NCBI GenBank assembly: GCA_903862155.1
Contig: CAIOXF010000173.1
Span: 1 to 12,969 of the forward strand
DNA length: 12,969 bases
Source: an uncultured cyanobacterium
GTDB taxonomy: Bacteria > Cyanobacteriota > Cyanobacteriia > PCC-6307 > Cyanobiaceae
Direction of reading: 5' to 3'
Made by a program: the position numbers and the translations under genes. Under the pieces are notes generated by a model. The model was given only the letters and a program-made list of their open reading frames with translations, ran no database searches and was not told the DNA's origin. Numbering within the stretch: the stretch's first letter is position 1; each line of letters begins with the position of its first letter. Shown in pieces: positions 4,686-11,674 of this stretch.

Positions 4686-5970
4686 GACCGCTGGGCCCGA
4701 TCCCCTCCGCGGCCGCCGGATTGTGGTGGGCATCAGCGGCAGCATCGCTGCTGTGAAGATGCCGCTGGTGGTGAGCGCCCTGGCCCGGCGCGGCGCCGAG
4801 GTGCGCTGCGTGCTCACCCCCTCGGCCGAACGCCTGGTGAGCGCGGTGGCCCTGGCTTCGCTCAGCCGCCAGCCGTGTTGCATCGATGCCGATCAGTGGA
4901 GTCACGAGGCTCCCCGCCCCCTGCACGTGGAATTGGCGGAGTGGGCCGAGCTGATCCTGTTGGCGCCCCTCAGCGCCACCACCCTCGGTCGCTGGATTCA
5001 TGGCCTGGGCGACAGCCTGCTGGCCAGCGTGCTGCTGGCGTCGGAGGCCCCGGTGCTGGCCGCCGCTGCGATGAATACCGCCATGTGGACTTCGCCCGGG
5101 GTGGTGGCCAACTGGCAGGCCTTGCAGCAGTGGGACCGGGTGCTGCCGCTGGGGCCCAGTGCCGGCCTGCTGGCCTGTGACCGGCGTGGTGCCGGGCGGA
5201 TGGCCGAGCCCGTGCAGCTGCTACTGGCCCTCGAATCCCTGGCCCTCCATGGCTGGCAGCGCGACTGGCAGGGCCGCCGCCTGTTGGTGAGCGCCGGCCC
5301 CACCCGCGAACCTCTGGATCCGGCGCGCTGCATCACCAACCCCAGCACCGGGCTGATGGGGGTGCTGCTGGCCCAGGCCGCCCGGCTGCGCGGCGCGCGG
5401 GTGGATCTGGTGCACGGGCCGCTGGCCCTAGATGCCCAGCTGCTGGATGGCCTGCACTGCCATCCGATCACCACGGCCGCCGCACTGCAGCAGCAGCTGC
5501 GGGTGCTCCAGCCCCAGGCCGATGCGGTGGCCATGGCGGCAGCCGTGGCCGACCACCGCCGCGCTGAGCCCCTGGCCAGCAAGCTCGCCAAACACGAGCT
5601 GGAGCAGGCCCTGGCCCAGGGCTGGGAGACTGTGCCCGACCTGCTCGCCGAGCTGGTGGCCCAGCGGCCGTCAGGCCAACGGATTCTGGGGTTCGCGGCC
5701 CATTCCGGTGATGTGTTGCCCCAGGCCCAGGCCAAATTCGCGCGCAAGGGCTGCGACCTACTTTTCGCCAATCCGATCGATCAGCCTGGGGCCGGTTTCG
5801 GCGCAGGCACCAATCAGGGCTGGCTGCTAGGGCCCGGTGAGGAGGTGGTGCGGCTTGAGGCCGAAGGGAAGTTCGCCATCGCCCACCGGTTGCTGGATGC
5901 CCTGGGGGCGTTCCTCAGGCCGCCAGCGGATGCTCCTGATCCGGCCGCCCCTGCTGCAGCAGGTCCATGA
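4672..5970 (+). CDS. coaBC: Bifunctional phosphopantothenoylcysteine decarboxylase / phosphopantothenate-cysteine ligase (TTG start)
   Basis: CoaBC joins cysteine to 4'-phosphopantothenate (CoaB) and decarboxylates the product with FMN (CoaC) in coenzyme A synthesis. The CoaC half (about 14-190) shows VVGISGSIAAVKMP (FMN binding), PLHVELAEW with the expected catalytic His at 85, LAPLSATTLGR, AAMNTAMW (usually PAMNxxMW) and LLACDRRGAGRMAEP with the catalytic Cys at 169. The CoaB half (about 201-415) shows VSAGPTREPLDPARCITN, AAAVADHR, a Lys-containing SKLAKHE where KIKK is usual, ILGFAAHS and ANPIDQPGAGFG. Several positions depart from textbook motifs (NPSTGLMG for NRSSGKMG). A Pro/Ala-rich tail (RPPADAPDPAAPAAAGP) overlaps the opposite gene by 56 bp. 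The start is TTG at 4672, overlapping the previous gene by 14 bp; length 432 is slightly above typical. Confidence 0.93.
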   Translation: MTKTETAGPDPLRGRRIVVGISGSIAAVKMPLVVSALARRGAEVRCVLTPSAERLVSAVALASLSRQPCCIDADQWSHEAPRPLHVELAEWAELILLAPLSATTLGRWIHGLGDSLLASVLLASEAPVLAAAAMNTAMWTSPGVVANWQALQQWDRVLPLGPSAGLLACDRRGAGRMAEPVQLLLALESLALHGWQRDWQGRRLLVSAGPTREPLDPARCITNPSTGLMGVLLAQAARLRGARVDLVHGPLALDAQLLDGLHCHPITTAAALQQQLRVLQPQADAVAMAAAVADHRRAEPLASKLAKHELEQALAQGWETVPDLLAELVAQRPSGQRILGFAAHSGDVLPQAQAKFARKGCDLLFANPIDQPGAGFGAGTNQGWLLGPGEEVVRLEAEGKFAIAHRLLDALGAFLRPPADAPDPAAPAAAGP

Positions 5971-6268
5971 AGGTGCGTAGCTGCAGGCGGGGGATGTAGG
6001 GCCAGCCGCCGCTCTTCTCCATCTCCTGCAGGAGGCTGAACAGGCGGTTGCGGTCGGCCGGGAGGCTGCCGCGGAAGGCGCCGTCCTGAATCGAGCGGTG
6101 CAGGTGCTCCAGCTGGCGCAGCAGGGTCAGGAGTGCTTCCGGCTGGCCGGCCAGTTCTTCGGAGAGGGTGTTCAGGCCGCTGAGCAGCCCATCAAGCCGC
6201 TGCTGCTGTTCCGGGCTGAGGGCCGCGTCGGAGGCCATGACCGCCGGGTTGTTGTCACTGCTGGTCAT
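5915..6268 (-). CDS. Small helical protein of unknown function, antisense-overlapping coaBC
   Basis: A 117-residue soluble protein starting MTSSDNNPAVMASDAALSPE. It is Leu- and Gln-rich and probably helical (QQQRLDGLLSGLNTLSEEL, LLTLLRQLEHLHRSIQDGAF), followed by a more conserved-looking part: LPADRNRLFSLLQEMEKSGG, WPYIPRLQLRTFMDLLQQ. The latter pattern looks like a real conserved cyanobacterial protein, but I do not know its function. The ATG at 6268 gives the full reading; ATG at 6238 (MASDAALSPEQQQ) is an alternative start. The last 56 bp overlap the 3' end of coaBC on the opposite strand, so the two messages are complementary there. It is divergent from psbO, with 122 bp between starts. 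No membrane segment is seen. Confidence 0.75.
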   Translation of the reverse strand: MTSSDNNPAVMASDAALSPEQQQRLDGLLSGLNTLSEELAGQPEALLTLLRQLEHLHRSIQDGAFRGSLPADRNRLFSLLQEMEKSGGWPYIPRLQLRTFMDLLQQGRPDQEHPLAA

Positions 6269-6390
6269 GGCTTATGGGGCCTTGGAAACGGGTTGTTGAG
6301 AGCCGCGACATCGTACGGGGATCGGGCATTTTGCACCGGTAGGATCCCCCCCAGCCCAGTCCTAAAGCCTCGTTTCTGCGGCTTTCTCCC

Positions 6391-7212
6391 ATGCGTTTCC
6401 GACCCCTGCTGGCCCTGGTGCTGGCGCTGTGCCTGACCCTGGTGACCGCCTGCAGTGGCGGCGCCAAAGCTGTGGATCGCGCCAACCTCACCTACGACGA
6501 CATCCACAACACCGGTCTGGCCAACGATTGCCCGACCCTCCCTGATTCGGCCCGTGGCTCGATCGCCCTGGATGCCGGCAGCAAGTACCAGCTGCGGGAA
6601 ATCTGCATGCACCCATCCGAGGTGTTCGTGAAGGGTGAGCCAGCCAACAAGCGTCAGGAAGCGCAGTTTGTGGCCGGCAAGATCCTCACCCGCTTCACCA
6701 CCAGCCTCGATCAGGTGTACGGCGATCTGGCCGTCACCGGTGATGGCCTCAGCTTCAACGAGCAGGGCGGCATCGACTTCCAGCTCGTGACCGTGCTGCT
6801 GCCCGGCGGCGAGGAAGTGCCCTTCGTGTTCTCCAGCAAGCAGCTGGATGCCAAGGCTGATGGCGCTGCTATCACCACCAGCACCGACTTCAGCGGCAGC
6901 TACCGCGTTCCCAGCTACCGCACCTCCAACTTCCTGGATCCCAAGGCCCGTGGTCTCACCACCGGCGTTGAGTACGCCCAGGGTCTGGTTGGTCTCGGCG
7001 CCGACGCTGAAGAGCTCGACCGCGAGAACATCAAGCGCTACTTGGATGGCACCGGTACCATGGAGCTCTCCATCACCAAGGTCGACAACGCCACCGGAGA
7101 GTTCGCCGGCGTGTTCACCGCCATCCAGCCCTCCGACACCGACATGGGTTCCAAGGATCCACTCGATGTGAAGATCACCGGCCAGCTGTACGGCCGCCTG
7201 GAGCAGGTCTGA
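6391..7212 (+). CDS. psbO: Photosystem II manganese-stabilising protein PsbO
   Basis: PsbO is the extrinsic lumenal subunit that stabilises the Mn4CaO5 cluster and supports oxygen evolution. Recognisable blocks are NLTYDDIHNTGLANDCP (about 32-48), LREICMHPSEVFVKGEPANK (with the second cysteine of the conserved disulfide), GIDFQLVTVLLPGGEEVPF, FLDPKARGLTTGVEYA and IQPSDTDMGSKDPLDVKITG near the C-terminus. Length is 273 including the signal, normal for cyanobacteria. The signal region MRFRPLLALVLALCLTLVTAC carries a lipobox (V18-T-A-C21) and, six residues later, an AKA site before VDRANLTYDD, the position where other PsbO proteins are usually cut. The ATG at 6391 has no obvious Shine-Dalgarno. 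A strong terminator follows at 7241-7265, so psbO is probably monocistronic; its promoter should lie in the 122 bp before it. Confidence 0.97.
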   Translation: MRFRPLLALVLALCLTLVTACSGGAKAVDRANLTYDDIHNTGLANDCPTLPDSARGSIALDAGSKYQLREICMHPSEVFVKGEPANKRQEAQFVAGKILTRFTTSLDQVYGDLAVTGDGLSFNEQGGIDFQLVTVLLPGGEEVPFVFSSKQLDAKADGAAITTSTDFSGSYRVPSYRTSNFLDPKARGLTTGVEYAQGLVGLGADAEELDRENIKRYLDGTGTMELSITKVDNATGEFAGVFTAIQPSDTDMGSKDPLDVKITGQLYGRLEQV

Positions 7213-7240
7213 TTTCAGGCCTCAGCATCCATCGATGCCC

Positions 7241-7265
7241 AGGGGCCCCCAGGGGCCCCTTTTTT
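7241..7265 (+). terminator. psbO rho-independent terminator
   Basis: AGGGGCC (7241-7247) pairs with GGCCCCT (7254-7260), with two further C-G pairs possible in the 6-nt loop, followed by a run of six T from 7260 to 7265. It starts 28 bp after the psbO stop, as expected for a strongly expressed photosystem gene. Confidence 0.9.
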
Positions 7266-7340
7266 GATGGCGTCAGTTCCAGTGCAGCCCAGTGAATTCG
7301 GTCTGGGAGAATCCGCGCCATCGCCCCGTGCCGAATCGCC

Positions 7341-8525
7341 ATGTCCGTTGCTGATGCCACCACCGCCCCTGCAGCGGCGAGCACGGGCCTGATCGCACCC
7401 CACGGCGGCTCCCTGGTGGATCTGATGGTGCCCGCCGCCGAGCGCGAGGCCGTGAAGGCCGGCGTGGATCGGGTGGTGGAGTGCTCCGATCGCAATGCCT
7501 GCGACGTGGAGCTACTCGTGGTGGGCGGCTTCTCCCCCCTGCGCGGCTTCATGCACCAGGAGGACTATGAGTCGGTGGTGGAGCGCAACCGCACCAGCAG
7601 CGGGCTGCTGTTCGGCCTGCCGATCGTGTTCGACACGAACGACGCCTTGATTGCCGTGGGCGAGCGCCTGCTGCTCACCTACCGCGGCCAGGAGCTGGCC
7701 GTGCTCACGGTGGAGAGCAAGTGGGAGCCCGACAAGGCCCGTGAAGCCAAGGGCTGCTACGGCACCACCTCGATCGAGCACCCTGCCGTGCGGATGATCA
7801 CCGGCGAGCGCGGCCGCTTTTACATCGGTGGTCGGGTGCAGGGTCTGGAGCTGCCCGAGCGCGTGTTCCCCTGCAAAACCCCGGCTGTGGTGCGCGCCAC
7901 CCTGCCGGCGAGCCAGAGTGTGGTGGCCTTTCAGTGCCGGAACCCCATCCACCGCGCCCACTACGAGCTGTTCACCCGTGCTCTGCACGCCAGCAACGTG
8001 AGCGAGGGCGGTGTGGTGCTGGTGCATCCCACTTGCGGCCCCACCCAAGACGACGACATCGCCGGCGAGGTGCGCTTCCAGACCTACGAGCGCCTGGCTG
8101 AGGAGGTGAACAACCCCCGCATCCGCTGGGCCTACCTGCCCTACTCGATGCACATGGCCGGGCCGCGCGAGGCGCTGCAGCACATGATCATCCGCAAGAA
8201 CTACGGCTGCACGCACTTCATCATTGGCCGCGACATGGCGGGCTGCAAGAGCTCGCTCACCGGCGACGACTTCTACGGCCCGTATCAGGCCCAGGATTTC
8301 GCCCGCGACAATGCCGCTGAGTTGGGTATGGAAACCGTGCCCTCGCTCAACCTCGTGTACACCGAGGAGGAGGGCTACGTGACCGCCGAGCACGCCGAGG
8401 CCAAGGGCTTGCACGTGAAGAAGCTCAGCGGTACCCAGTTCCGCCAGATGCTGCGGGGCGGCGAGGAGATCCCCGAGTGGTTCGCCTTCCGTAGCGTGGT
8501 GGAGGTGCTGCGGGCGGCTGGCTGA
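7341..8525 (+). CDS. sat: Sulfate adenylyltransferase (ATP sulfurylase)
   Basis: Sat makes adenosine 5'-phosphosulfate from ATP and sulfate, the first step of assimilatory sulfate reduction. The 394-residue protein is of the single-chain homo-oligomeric type. Visible motifs are GGFSPLRGFMHQEDY (about 62-76), VVAFQCRNPIHRAHYELFTR (about 194-213, holding the QxRNPxHxxH nucleotide-binding motif), VHPTCGPTQDDDI (about 228-240) and FIIGRDMAGCKSS (about 293-305), where many enzymes have GRDHAG. The C-terminus KKLSGTQFRQMLRGGEEIPE is the usual Sat end, with no APS-kinase domain. The ATG at 7341 is clear. It sits between the psbO terminator and ftsH (78 bp downstream); no sulfate-transport or cys genes are adjacent. 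Confidence 0.96.
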   Translation: MSVADATTAPAAASTGLIAPHGGSLVDLMVPAAEREAVKAGVDRVVECSDRNACDVELLVVGGFSPLRGFMHQEDYESVVERNRTSSGLLFGLPIVFDTNDALIAVGERLLLTYRGQELAVLTVESKWEPDKAREAKGCYGTTSIEHPAVRMITGERGRFYIGGRVQGLELPERVFPCKTPAVVRATLPASQSVVAFQCRNPIHRAHYELFTRALHASNVSEGGVVLVHPTCGPTQDDDIAGEVRFQTYERLAEEVNNPRIRWAYLPYSMHMAGPREALQHMIIRKNYGCTHFIIGRDMAGCKSSLTGDDFYGPYQAQDFARDNAAELGMETVPSLNLVYTEEEGYVTAEHAEAKGLHVKKLSGTQFRQMLRGGEEIPEWFAFRSVVEVLRAAG

Positions 8526-8591
8526 TTGCCTGCCCGCCTCAGACTCCATCCCTGAGAGTCCCGGTTAACATTCCTTTACTTCCACTCGGCT

Positions 8592-8595
8592 GAGG
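8592..8595 (+). promoter_or_regulatory. Shine-Dalgarno site for the GTG start of ftsH
   Basis: GAGG lies 8 nt before the GTG at 8604 and supports that non-ATG start, which also gives the expected MKKRWRNAGLY N-terminus. The 78-bp gap upstream holds a short CTCAG/CTGAG inverted repeat (8538-8542, 8552-8556) and GTTAAC at 8564-8569; I cannot assign a promoter with confidence. Confidence 0.5.
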
Positions 8596-8603
8596 CAACC
8601 ACC

Positions 8604-10448
8604 GTGAAGAAGCGCTGGCGCAATGCTGGGCTGTATGTGCTCCTGGTGATCGTGGTGATCGCCGTCGGCACCGCGTTCCTGGATCGTCCCGATCCGGCCA
8701 ACGCCCCGCGCACCCTGCGCTACAGCGACTTCGTGGAGGCCGTGCAGGCCAACGAGGTGTCGCGGGTGCTGATCTCCCCCGACCGGGGTACCGCCCAGGT
8801 GGTGGAGAACGACGGCCGGCGCGCCGTGGTGAACCTCGCACCGGACAAAGACCTGCTCAAGCTGCTCACCGACCACGATGTGGACATCGCGGTGCAGCCC
8901 AGCCGCGAGCCCGCCGCCTGGCAGCAGGCCGTGGGTTCACTGGTGTTCCCGCTGCTGCTCTTGGGTGGCTTGTTCTTCCTGCTGCGCCGTGCCCAGGGCG
9001 GCGGCGGGAACCCGGCCATGAACTTCGGCAAGAGCAAGGCCCGGGTGCAGATGGAGCCGCAAACCCAGGTCACCTTTGGTGATGTGGCCGGCATTGAAGG
9101 CGCCAAGCTCGAGCTCACCGAGGTCGTCGACTTCCTCAAGAACCCCGATCGCTTCACCGCTGTCGGTGCCAAGATCCCGAAAGGCGTGCTGCTGGTGGGC
9201 CCTCCGGGCACTGGTAAAACCCTGCTCGCCAAGGCGGTAGCCGGTGAGGCCGGCGTTCCCTTCTTCTCCATCTCCGGTTCGGAGTTCGTCGAGATGTTCG
9301 TTGGTGTGGGCGCCAGCCGCGTGCGCGACCTGTTCGAGCAGGCCAAGAAGAATGCCCCCTGCATCGTCTTCATCGATGAAATCGATGCGGTGGGCCGTCA
9401 GCGTGGCGCCGGCCTCGGCGGTGGCAACGACGAACGGGAGCAGACCCTCAACCAGCTCCTCACCGAGATGGACGGGTTTGAGGGCAACACCGGCATCATC
9501 ATTGTCGCGGCCACCAACCGGCCTGATGTTCTTGACCAGGCCTTGATGCGCCCCGGCCGCTTCGACCGCCAGGTGGTGGTCGATCGCCCCGATTACAACG
9601 GCCGCCTTCAGATCCTCGAAGTGCATGCCCGTGGCAAGACCCTGGCTAAGGATGTGGATCTCGACAAGATCGCCCGCCGCACGCCCGGTTACACCGGCGC
9701 CGACCTGGCCAACCTGCTCAACGAGGCCGCGATCCTCGCGGCGCGCCGTCAGCTCACCGAAGTCTCGATGGACGAGGTGAATGACGCGATCGAGAGGGTG
9801 ATGGCCGGTCCCGAGAAGAAGGACCGGGTGATGAGCGAGAAGCGCAAGCGCCTTGTGGCCTATCACGAAGCGGGCCACGCTCTTGTGGGCGCGCTGATGC
9901 CCGATTACGACCCGGTGCAGAAGATCTCGATCATTCCCCGCGGTAACGCCGGCGGTCTCACCTTCTTCACCCCTTCGGAAGAGCGGATGGAGTCGGGGCT
10001 GTATTCCCGCGCCTATCTCCAGAACCAGATGGCTGTGGCCCTTGGCGGCCGGGTTGCTGAGGAGATCGTCTACGGCGATGACGAAGTCACCACCGGTGCC
10101 TCCAACGATCTGCAGCAGGTGGCTCGCGTGGCCCGCCAGATGGTGACCCGCTTCGGCATGAGTGATCGCCTGGGTCCTGTGGCCCTGGGCCGCAGCCAGG
10201 GCGGCATGTTCCTTGGCCGCGATATCGCGGCCGAGCGCGACTTCTCCGAAGACACCGCCGCCGCCATCGACGAAGAAGTGAGCCAACTGGTGGCCGAGGC
10301 CTATCGCCGCGCCACCGAGGTGCTTACCGGCAACCGTAAGGTGCTCGATGAGCTGGCGGAGCTGCTGGTGGAGAAGGAAACCGTGGATGCCGAAGACCTC
10401 CAGGAACTGCTGATTCGCAGCGATGTGCGCGTCGCTGAGTACGTCTGA
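8604..10448 (+). CDS. ftsH: ATP-dependent zinc metalloprotease FtsH (FtsH1/FtsH3 type)
   Basis: FtsH is a hexameric membrane AAA+ protease that extracts and degrades damaged or unassembled membrane proteins. Of 614 residues, 1-26 include the first transmembrane helix (NAGLYVLLVIVVIAVGTAF), about 37-105 form the periplasmic or lumenal domain, 111-127 the second helix, then the AAA+ module with Walker A GPPGTGKT (199-206), Walker B IVFIDE (254-259) and arginine finger MRPGRFDR (315-322). The protease domain has HEAGH (421-425) and the third zinc ligand Asp in TGASNDLQQ (about 502). From memory the sequence is closest to Synechocystis FtsH1/FtsH3 rather than the FtsH2/FtsH4 thylakoid D1-repair pair. 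The start is GTG at 8604 with GAGG at 8592-8595 upstream. The KDPG-aldolase-like gene follows almost without a gap. Confidence 0.97.
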   Translation: MKKRWRNAGLYVLLVIVVIAVGTAFLDRPDPANAPRTLRYSDFVEAVQANEVSRVLISPDRGTAQVVENDGRRAVVNLAPDKDLLKLLTDHDVDIAVQPSREPAAWQQAVGSLVFPLLLLGGLFFLLRRAQGGGGNPAMNFGKSKARVQMEPQTQVTFGDVAGIEGAKLELTEVVDFLKNPDRFTAVGAKIPKGVLLVGPPGTGKTLLAKAVAGEAGVPFFSISGSEFVEMFVGVGASRVRDLFEQAKKNAPCIVFIDEIDAVGRQRGAGLGGGNDEREQTLNQLLTEMDGFEGNTGIIIVAATNRPDVLDQALMRPGRFDRQVVVDRPDYNGRLQILEVHARGKTLAKDVDLDKIARRTPGYTGADLANLLNEAAILAARRQLTEVSMDEVNDAIERVMAGPEKKDRVMSEKRKRLVAYHEAGHALVGALMPDYDPVQKISIIPRGNAGGLTFFTPSEERMESGLYSRAYLQNQMAVALGGRVAEEIVYGDDEVTTGASNDLQQVARVARQMVTRFGMSDRLGPVALGRSQGGMFLGRDIAAERDFSEDTAAAIDEEVSQLVAEAYRRATEVLTGNRKVLDELAELLVEKETVDAEDLQELLIRSDVRVAEYV

Positions 10449-10471
10449 GTTCGTCCGCACTGATCGCCTCG

Positions 10472-11068
10472 TTGCATCACCAGCCCGTGCTGGTGGTGCT
10501 TCGCGCTGAAGAGCCGCTGCAGCTCAGCGAGCGCCTCCGCATCCTCGAGGCGATTGGCGTTTGCCACGTTGAGATCGCCTGGAGTGGACACCCCGCCTGG
10601 GTGTCCCAAGTGCAGGAACTCCACCGGGTCCATGGTGGGTTGATGCTCGGTGCTGCCTCAATTCGGAGTGCCCAAGCCCTGGAGAGCGTGGCTGCGGCCG
10701 GCCTTTCCTATGCGATGGCGCCGGTGCTGGATTCGCGGTTGCAGCAGCAGGCTGAGCATCTGGGCGTGCATCTGGTGCCAGGGGTGTTCAGCCCCTCGGA
10801 GGTGCATCAGGCCATGGCCTTGGGATGTGCGGCGGTGAAGTTGTTCCCGGCCGTCACCCTGGGGCCGCAGTATTGGCGGCGTTTGCGTGATCCTTTCGGA
10901 GCCTTGCCGTTCTGCATCGCCGCCGGCGGCCTCGCTGTTTCCGATCTGGATGCCTGGCTGGCTGCCGGCGTGGATGCGGTGACCCTCGGGGCCAGGGTTG
11001 CCGATGGAGAAGCCCTTGCCAAACTCCAGGCGTGGATCGCTCGCCGACAGCAACAAGGGCACAGTTGA
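10472..11068 (+). CDS. KDPG/KHG aldolase-like protein (Eda family), start uncertain
   Basis: The family cleaves 2-keto-3-deoxy-6-phosphogluconate to pyruvate and glyceraldehyde-3-phosphate (Entner-Doudoroff pathway) through a Schiff-base Lys on a TIM barrel. With TTG at 10472 the product is 198 residues. Visible: PVLVVLR (Arg at about 11), HVEIAW (catalytic Glu at about 34), LMLGAAS (60s), HLVPGVFSPSEVHQAMALGC (about 100-119), AAVKLFPA with the predicted Schiff-base Lys at 123, and IAAGGLAVSDLDAWLAAGVD. Some substrate-phosphate positions differ from E. coli Eda, so the substrate is not certain. No ATG or GTG start exists in the frame; candidates are TTG 10472 or CTG 10445, the latter forming a CTGA overlap with the ftsH stop and giving SSSALIASLHHQPVLVVLR. 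It is likely cotranscribed with ftsH. Confidence 0.85.
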   Translation: MHHQPVLVVLRAEEPLQLSERLRILEAIGVCHVEIAWSGHPAWVSQVQELHRVHGGLMLGAASIRSAQALESVAAAGLSYAMAPVLDSRLQQQAEHLGVHLVPGVFSPSEVHQAMALGCAAVKLFPAVTLGPQYWRRLRDPFGALPFCIAAGGLAVSDLDAWLAAGVDAVTLGARVADGEALAKLQAWIARRQQQGHS

Positions 11069-11107
11069 GACTCCGCTGCTACATCTGAGATAGATGTTGT
11101 TGGGGCC

Positions 11108-11674
11108 ATGTCTCAGCTCGCCATTCAGCTCAGCGCCAGGGCGGATGCTCTGATCGCCCAGCTTCAGAAAGAACTGTTCAATCGCCGGCGCAAGAAGGTG
11201 TCCGCGGCGGGAGTGGTGGAGTCGCTGATGGAGAGCGCCGCCCGCTCACCCAGCGACAAACGATTCGCCACCGCCTGGAAAAACCTGGTGGCTGATATCG
11301 ACAAGGCGGCCAAGGTGGCGGCTGAGCATGGCCTCAAGCCCGCCAACCTCAGCGATGAGGAATGGGCGATTGTGCTCCGCCACCGTTCCCGCCCTGCTGC
11401 TCCTCCGAAGCCGGCCGCCAAAGCTAAGGCTGCGGCGAAGGCCAAAGCTCAGCCGAAGGCCAGAGCTGCGGTGAAGCCAAAGCCAGAGGCCCCCGCCGAG
11501 GCTCCCCGGAAGGCCGCACTGCGGAAGAAGGCCGCCACTGCTGCGGCCAGCGTCACCACTCGGATGGCGGCTGCCACGCGCAAGGCTGCCCCACGCCGGC
11601 GCACCAAGGCCAAGGCGGCGGAATCTTTGCCGGTGCTCAGCAGCAACGGCCTGGCTCTGGCTTCGCCGCTCTGA
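11108..11674 (+). CDS. Small predicted DNA-binding protein with histone-H1-like Ala/Lys/Pro tail
   Basis: A 188-residue basic protein in two parts. The N-terminal part (about 1-90) has a short strand LAIQLS, a helix ADALIAQLQKELF, a basic RRRKK link and a second helix GVVESLMESAAR, reminiscent of a ribbon-helix-helix fold, then a helical region ending LSDEEWAIVLRHRSRP. The C-terminal part (about 95-175) is low-complexity: repeats such as PAAKAKAAAKAKAQPKARAA and basic clusters like ATRKAAPRRRTKAKAAES, as in histone-H1-like nucleoid proteins. A role in DNA or RNA binding is inference; I do not recognise a named family. The ATG at 11108 is clear, 39 bp after the aldolase-like gene. Its TGA abuts the aroC stop on the other strand, forming TGATCA. 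Confidence 0.78.
   Translation: MSQLAIQLSARADALIAQLQKELFNRRRKKVSAAGVVESLMESAARSPSDKRFATAWKNLVADIDKAAKVAAEHGLKPANLSDEEWAIVLRHRSRPAAPPKPAAKAKAAAKAKAQPKARAAVKPKPEAPAEAPRKAALRKKAATAAASVTTRMAAATRKAAPRRRTKAKAAESLPVLSSNGLALASPL

Noticed and set aside
4332..4883. N-terminal extension of the PCP_red reading across the tRNA and the DUF2555-like gene
   Set aside because: It would translate through the antisense of two plus-strand genes and the tRNA itself; the domain starts exactly at the ATG at 4331.
7512..8549. Long open minus-strand frame opposite sat
   Set aside because: His/Ala/Gly-rich shadow of a secure coding gene with no recognisable domain.
8937..10460. 507-codon open minus-strand frame opposite ftsH
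   Set aside because: Exact antisense of the conserved FtsH coding frame; its composition reflects codon bias of ftsH and shows no family motif.
11065..11096. Promoter TTGAGA ... TAGATG before the H1-like gene
   Set aside because: The spacing to any -10-like hexamer is poor and the start site would fall on or past the ATG.
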